Assembly (NCBI GenBank): GCA_016282015.1
Contig: JAEEJS010000004.1
Span: 82,186-146,185 of the forward strand
Source of the DNA: Bacteroidales bacterium
GTDB taxonomy: Bacteria; Bacteroidota; Bacteroidia; Bacteroidales; F082
Length of the DNA stretch: 64,000 nucleotides
Direction of reading: 5' to 3'
Below the pieces are notes generated by a model. The model was given only the letters and a program-made list of their open reading frames with translations. It had not been told where the DNA came from and did no database searches. Of this stretch, positions 59,665 to 64,000 are shown in pieces. The first letter of the stretch is position 1. The number at the start of each line of letters is the position of its first letter. A program made the position numbers and the translations under genes.

Positions 59665-61764
59665 ATGGATTTGCTTCAGACGAAAATAGAATACCTTAAG
59701 GGCGTGGGACCGAAACGGGCTGAGCTGCTGAACAAGGAGCTCGGCATTTACACGTTTCAGGACCTGATGGATTACTTCCCTTTCAGGTATATCGACCGCT
59801 CGCAGATCCATAAGGTGAGGCAGATCAGCGACGACAATGTCTACTATCAGCTTGTAGGCACGGTAAGCAATATGCAATGCATCGGCGCTCCGCGAGTTAC
59901 GAGGATTACGGCCACATTCACCGACGATACCGGCTCCATTGAATTGGTATGGTTTAAGGGCTTGAAATGGATTAAAAACCGCTTCCAGCCGGGCAAAAAA
60001 TATCTGATTTTCGGCAAGGCGAGCGTATTCAACAACCGTTTCAACTTCACCCACCCCGACGTGGAGGACTACAACCCCAACGACACCTTGGTGGGCGAGG
60101 CTCTGCAAGGAGTTTACAACACCACCGAGAAGATGAAAAACTCGGGGCTGGGCACCAAGCAGTTCGCAAAGATAATCAAGACCTGCGTGCAGCAGGTGTG
60201 GAACATGATTCCTGAGGTTTTGCCACAGAGTCTGATACTACACGACAAGCTTATGCCTCGAAAAGAGGCCTATTACAAGATACATCTGCCGTCGAACAGC
60301 ACTGATATCCAGCGCGCTACGACAAGGTTGAAATATGAGGAGCATTTTTTCTTCCAACTGCGTCTTCTCATTCATAAAAAAGACAGGGAGAAGAACACCA
60401 GAAGCGTTGTGTTCCAACAGGTTGGCGATTATTTCAACACCTTTTACAAGGAGCACCTCCCCTTCCCTCTGACCAACGCCCAGAAACGTGTCATCAAGGA
60501 GATCCGAGCCGACTTGAAGAGCGGTCACCAGATGAACCGACTGCTGCAAGGCGACGTCGGAAGCGGCAAGACCATTGTGGCTTTGATGATAATGCTTCTG
60601 GCTCTCGACAACGGCTATCAGGCCGCGCTCATGGCACCGACGGAAATCCTTGCCACTCAACATCTTGAGACGTTGCGAGCGCAACTCAAAGGCATGGACG
60701 TGCACTTCGCCTTGCTGACTGGAAGCACCAAACAATCGGAACGAAAACAGATTCTCGCCGACCTTGCAAGCGGCGACCTCCAGATAATTATTGGCACCCA
60801 CGCCTTGATAGAAGACACTGTGGTCTTCAAGAACTTAGGGCTCTGCATCATAGACGAGCAGCATCGTTTCGGAGTGGCTCAGCGTGCCTCGTTCTGGGAC
60901 AAGACAGACTTCCCGCCCCATACCCTTGTGATGACGGCCACCCCTATCCCACGCACCTTGGCGATGACGCAATATGGTGACCTCGATGTCTCTAAAATCG
61001 ATGAGTTGCCGCCAGGAAGAAAGCCTGTCAAGACGGTGCATGTGTTTCAGGAACAACGACTTGCGATTATCGGCTTCATGAAGAAACAGATCGCCGAGGG
61101 ACATCAGATTTATGTGGTCTACCCACTCATAAAGGAGTCGGAGAAAATGGACCTTCTGAACCTTCAGGAAGGCTACGAGGCGATGATGCGCGACTTCCCC
61201 GAGCCCGATTACCATATCAGCGTGGTGCACGGACAGATGAAGGCCGAGGACAAAGACTGGGAGATGCAGCGTTTTGTGCGCGGCGAGACACATATCATGA
61301 TAGCGACGACGGTGATTGAAGTCGGTGTAAACGTGCCGAACGCCTCGGTGATGATAATAGAAAACGCCAACCGTTTCGGCCTGTCGCAGCTGCATCAGCT
61401 GCGCGGTCGTGTGGGTCGCGGAGCCGAACAGTCGTACTGCGTGCTGGTCACCGACCACAAGATCACAGGCGAGGGCAAAAAACGCATGGAGACCATGGTG
61501 CGAACCAACGACGGCTTCGAAATTGCCGAGGCCGACCTGCAGTTGCGCGGTCCCGGCGAGACACAGGGCACCCGCCAATCCGGCATGATTGAGATGAAAA
61601 TCGGCGACTTCCAGTACGATGAGCCTATCATCAGACACACCCGCCGCATGGTAAACCTGCTGCTCGACGCCGACCCCACCCTGTCAAAGCCCGAACACAA
61701 CGCCACAAAGCTCTACTTCGCCCAACAGTTCGAACGCGACTTCGACTGGAGCCGCATCGGGTAA
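59665..61764 (+). CDS. recG: ATP-dependent DNA helicase RecG
   Basis: IEYLKGVGPKRAELLNKELGI, RLLQGDVGSGKTIVALM, DEQHRFGVAQR, QLRGRVGRG. Confidence 0.96.
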   Translation: MDLLQTKIEYLKGVGPKRAELLNKELGIYTFQDLMDYFPFRYIDRSQIHKVRQISDDNVYYQLVGTVSNMQCIGAPRVTRITATFTDDTGSIELVWFKGLKWIKNRFQPGKKYLIFGKASVFNNRFNFTHPDVEDYNPNDTLVGEALQGVYNTTEKMKNSGLGTKQFAKIIKTCVQQVWNMIPEVLPQSLILHDKLMPRKEAYYKIHLPSNSTDIQRATTRLKYEEHFFFQLRLLIHKKDREKNTRSVVFQQVGDYFNTFYKEHLPFPLTNAQKRVIKEIRADLKSGHQMNRLLQGDVGSGKTIVALMIMLLALDNGYQAALMAPTEILATQHLETLRAQLKGMDVHFALLTGSTKQSERKQILADLASGDLQIIIGTHALIEDTVVFKNLGLCIIDEQHRFGVAQRASFWDKTDFPPHTLVMTATPIPRTLAMTQYGDLDVSKIDELPPGRKPVKTVHVFQEQRLAIIGFMKKQIAEGHQIYVVYPLIKESEKMDLLNLQEGYEAMMRDFPEPDYHISVVHGQMKAEDKDWEMQRFVRGETHIMIATTVIEVGVNVPNASVMIIENANRFGLSQLHQLRGRVGRGAEQSYCVLVTDHKITGEGKKRMETMVRTNDGFEIAEADLQLRGPGETQGTRQSGMIEMKIGDFQYDEPIIRHTRRMVNLLLDADPTLSKPEHNATKLYFAQQFERDFDWSRIG

Positions 61765-61779
61765 TCTGCGGAAGATTTT

Positions 61780-62400
61780 TTATAAAGCCTTGAAAATAAA
61801 TCCTTTACTGGAATAATAATCCAAAACTCTAGGCAAAGCTGAAATCATATTGCTGTATGCCTTGAAGCTGTCGTGGAAGGTCACTATGGAGCCGTCGCCG
61901 GCGTTGCGGATGACATTTTGATAGACGTCTTCCGGCGAGAGGGCATGATCCCAGTCGTAGGCGATGACAGTCCAGGCGACAATCTTTAGTTTAGAGTGTA
62001 GAGTGGATAATTTTTTCAACTCTGACCTTTTGATTTTTCCGTGAGGCGGGCGAAATAAGTTGCTCTGTATCAATTCATTGGCAGCCAGCACCGAGTCGAC
62101 ATAATTTTGGGTTGAGGTTTTCCAGCCGTTTTCGTGGTTGAAGGTATGGCAGCCCACCGAATGGCCTTCTTTTTTGATAAGCTCAAAAGTGGCGGGGAAC
62201 TGCCTGACGTTGTTTCCGATGCAGAAAAACGTCGCATTTGCATTGTATCTTTTAAGAATCTCAAGCACCAGCGGTGTTATCGTCGGATGCGGTCCGTCGT
62301 CGAAGGTAAGATAGATAGTCTTCTCGCCTGTCTTCGGCATCTCCCAAAGCAGCGACGGATAAAACATCCTGAAAACCTTCGATGGCTTGACTAATCTCAC
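61780..62400 (-). CDS. Polysaccharide deacetylase family protein
   Basis: TIYLTFDDGPHPTITPLVLEILKRYNANATFFCIG, HSVGCHTFNHENGW, FRPPHGKIKRSEL. Confidence 0.92.
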   Translation of the reverse strand: MRLVKPSKVFRMFYPSLLWEMPKTGEKTIYLTFDDGPHPTITPLVLEILKRYNANATFFCIGNNVRQFPATFELIKKEGHSVGCHTFNHENGWKTSTQNYVDSVLAANELIQSNLFRPPHGKIKRSELKKLSTLHSKLKIVAWTVIAYDWDHALSPEDVYQNVIRNAGDGSIVTFHDSFKAYSNMISALPRVLDYYSSKGFIFKAL

Positions 62401-62429
62401 GTTGCAAAGATAAGAATTTTATTAAATAA

Positions 62430-62759
62430 TCATTTCAGTTTTAGATGATCCTTTATAAAACTGACATTTATCACACTTTCCGTCACCATCACACTTTCCT
62501 GATGAAAAAAGGCACAGAGGTCTTTTGCGATGGCTTCGGTTATATCCTTATCGATATCAATCAGTGACAGGACAAGAGTCTGCTCCTGTGTGTAATCACC
62601 GTTTTCGTGAAAAAACCCGCCTTCCGTAATCACAAACGAAAACGGCACATGATGACTCTTGCAGACGTATTTCATGACATTGATATACATCTCGGTGTTA
62701 TGTTCCTGCTGATTGGTGAGGGAATCGTTAAGACCTATATAAATTTTTGTCTCAGTCAT
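62430..62759 (-). CDS. Conserved-looking small protein of unknown function
   Basis: 109-aa ORF in line with STAS/SpoIIE genes; TEGGFFHENGDYTQEQTLVLSLIDIDKDI. Confidence 0.6.
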   Translation of the reverse strand: MTETKIYIGLNDSLTNQQEHNTEMYINVMKYVCKSHHVPFSFVITEGGFFHENGDYTQEQTLVLSLIDIDKDITEAIAKDLCAFFHQESVMVTESVINVSFIKDHLKLK

Positions 62760-62793
62760 ATTATTATGGCACTGGAGTTAAAGGATACACAAT

Positions 62794-63096
62794 TTACATG
62801 AATTTGAAAATATTACTGAATCCAGTGATGGCAAAGATGGTACGGACGTTCTCATTGATACCTTTAATATAGACTTGTCCGCCTTTTCCCTGCGCATTCT
62901 GCAGTATTCCAAGGAAAATACGCAGACCGGCTGATGAGATGTATTCCAGCTCAGTGCAGTCGATGATGATGTCTTTCCCCTCCACGTCGTTGAGTGGACT
63001 CATTGCTTTTTCGGTCTCAGGGGCGGCAGCAGTGTCGAGACTGCCTGCCAGGATGGCGACCATTTTGCCGTCTTGTTCTTGAATAGTTGTTTTCAT
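62794..63096 (-). CDS. STAS-domain anti-sigma-factor-antagonist-like protein
   Basis: MVAILAGSLDTAAAPETEKAMSPL...DIIIDCTELEYISSAGLRIFLGILQNAQGKGG. Confidence 0.92.
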   Translation of the reverse strand: MKTTIQEQDGKMVAILAGSLDTAAAPETEKAMSPLNDVEGKDIIIDCTELEYISSAGLRIFLGILQNAQGKGGQVYIKGINENVRTIFAITGFSNIFKFM

Positions 63097-63108
63097 TGTC
63101 GTTTGATA

Positions 63109-64000
63109 TTAATTTTTCTTATTTAATTTTTTTCTAAGTGTCAATACGTTGCGGTTGTCCAAACGTTCGTAGTTGATGGAGTCCATAATCTGGCGCATGA
63201 TATGGATGCCGAGTCCGCCGATTTTACGTTCTTGGGCAGAAAGCGAGGTGTCGACCGCTGACTGGACTGTAGGGTCGAAAGGCTTGCCGCTGTCGACGAT
63301 GGTAAACTTAAGTCGCGTATCGTTAAAGGCAGCCTCGATGTTCACGTCGCCGTGCTGTCCCGTCGGGTAAGCGTATTTCATCACGTTGACCACAGCCTCC
63401 TCAACGGCGACTTTTATACTCACGGTGTCGTCTTCGTTGAATCCCACGGCATTACAGACCTCTTCCACAAAGGCATTCAGCCGTGGCACTTCCTGTATGT
63501 CGTTAGACAGCACTAAGCTTTCTCTCATACGTGCGTCGCTTTGTTGTCTGATGTATTGTATTGCCATCATGGTGAGGTCGTCGCTTTGTTCGGCGTCGCC
63601 CACGAACTGGTGTACGGCGTCGGTCATCTGTTCGATGAGTTGGCGTGGCTCATGCTGTTGGTTATCGAGTGCGCGGGCTGCCACCTCGTTGACGCGTTCC
63701 ATCTGAAACTGGGCTTTGTCGATATCCATGGCCTCTGTGAGCCCGTCGGTGAAGAGGAATATGGTGGTGCCTGTAAATATTTGTGCTTCCTGCAGCGAGA
63801 ACTTCCATTGTGGCATGAAGCCCACAGGGATGTTGGAGTCGCATTGCAGCTCGCCTATGCCTGCGCCTATCAGCAGCGGGGCATCATGGCCGGCGTTGCA
63901 GTAATGCAGGCATCCTGTAGGCAGGTCGAGCACTCCGACGAAGAGGGTGACGAACATGTGGTTTTTGTTCATGTCGGCGATGGTCTTGTTCATGATTGTC
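63109..64000 (-). CDS. SpoIIE-family phosphatase + HATPase_c protein (5' end beyond window)
   Basis: NAGHDAPLLIG, FLFTDGLTEAMD, AVEEAVVNVMKYAYP, GGLGIHIMRQIMDSINY; frame stays open to the window edge. Confidence 0.88.
   Translation of the reverse strand, partial: TIMNKTIADMNKNHMFVTLFVGVLDLPTGCLHYCNAGHDAPLLIGAGIGELQCDSNIPVGFMPQWKFSLQEAQIFTGTTIFLFTDGLTEAMDIDKAQFQMERVNEVAARALDNQQHEPRQLIEQMTDAVHQFVGDAEQSDDLTMMAIQYIRQQSDARMRESLVLSNDIQEVPRLNAFVEEVCNAVGFNEDDTVSIKVAVEEAVVNVMKYAYPTGQHGDVNIEAAFNDTRLKFTIVDSGKPFDPTVQSAVDTSLSAQERKIGGLGIHIMRQIMDSINYERLDNRNVLTLRKKLNKKN

Noticed and set aside
61764-61790. Short hairpin ATCT-gcgga-AGAT plus T-run after recG
   Set aside because: Only a 4-bp stem; may contribute to bidirectional termination but unsupported.
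1-64000. CRISPR arrays, IS elements, prophage, toxin-antitoxin or restriction systems
   Set aside because: No spaced direct repeats, transposase/integrase motifs or defence-gene families were recognisable in the ORFs.

Overview
This 64-kb window is chromosomal DNA from a member of the Bacteroidota, probably a Bacteroidales-like lineage. That placement is inferred from TAnnTTTG-type promoters, T9SS components (PorZ, GldH) and T9SS C-terminal sorting domains. It carries about 43 protein genes and two tRNA genes. I saw no rRNA, CRISPR array, transposase, integrase or phage genes. Much of it is housekeeping: aspS, lysS, recO, recG, pbp2/rodA, pfk, panC/panD, lnt, holB, dus and mevalonate-pathway genes. 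Four regions are accessory and most interesting. (1) A tightly packed minus-strand operon at ~48.9-59.5 kb encodes a Cache-SpoIIE-HATPase sensor/phosphatase, a STAS protein, an Sfp-type PPTase, a two-module NRPS ending in a thioester reductase (A-T-C-A-T-R, with an apparent N-terminal C-domain remnant), and an outer-membrane beta-barrel-like protein. A second STAS + SpoIIE/HATPase module sits at the right edge. (2) A secreted homologue of Porphyromonas peptidylarginine deiminase (34391-36694) retains the catalytic residues. A gingipain-like C25 peptidase lies 7 kb away, and both carry T9SS sorting domains. (3) A radical SAM (Elp3/YhcC-like) protein has a C-terminal domain resembling the GME-fold DUF6873 family. 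(4) A four-gene cluster of secreted proteins ends in a modular leucine-rich-repeat protein with a recurring WW..W motif. Family calls come from reading motifs and remembered homologues, not database searches.
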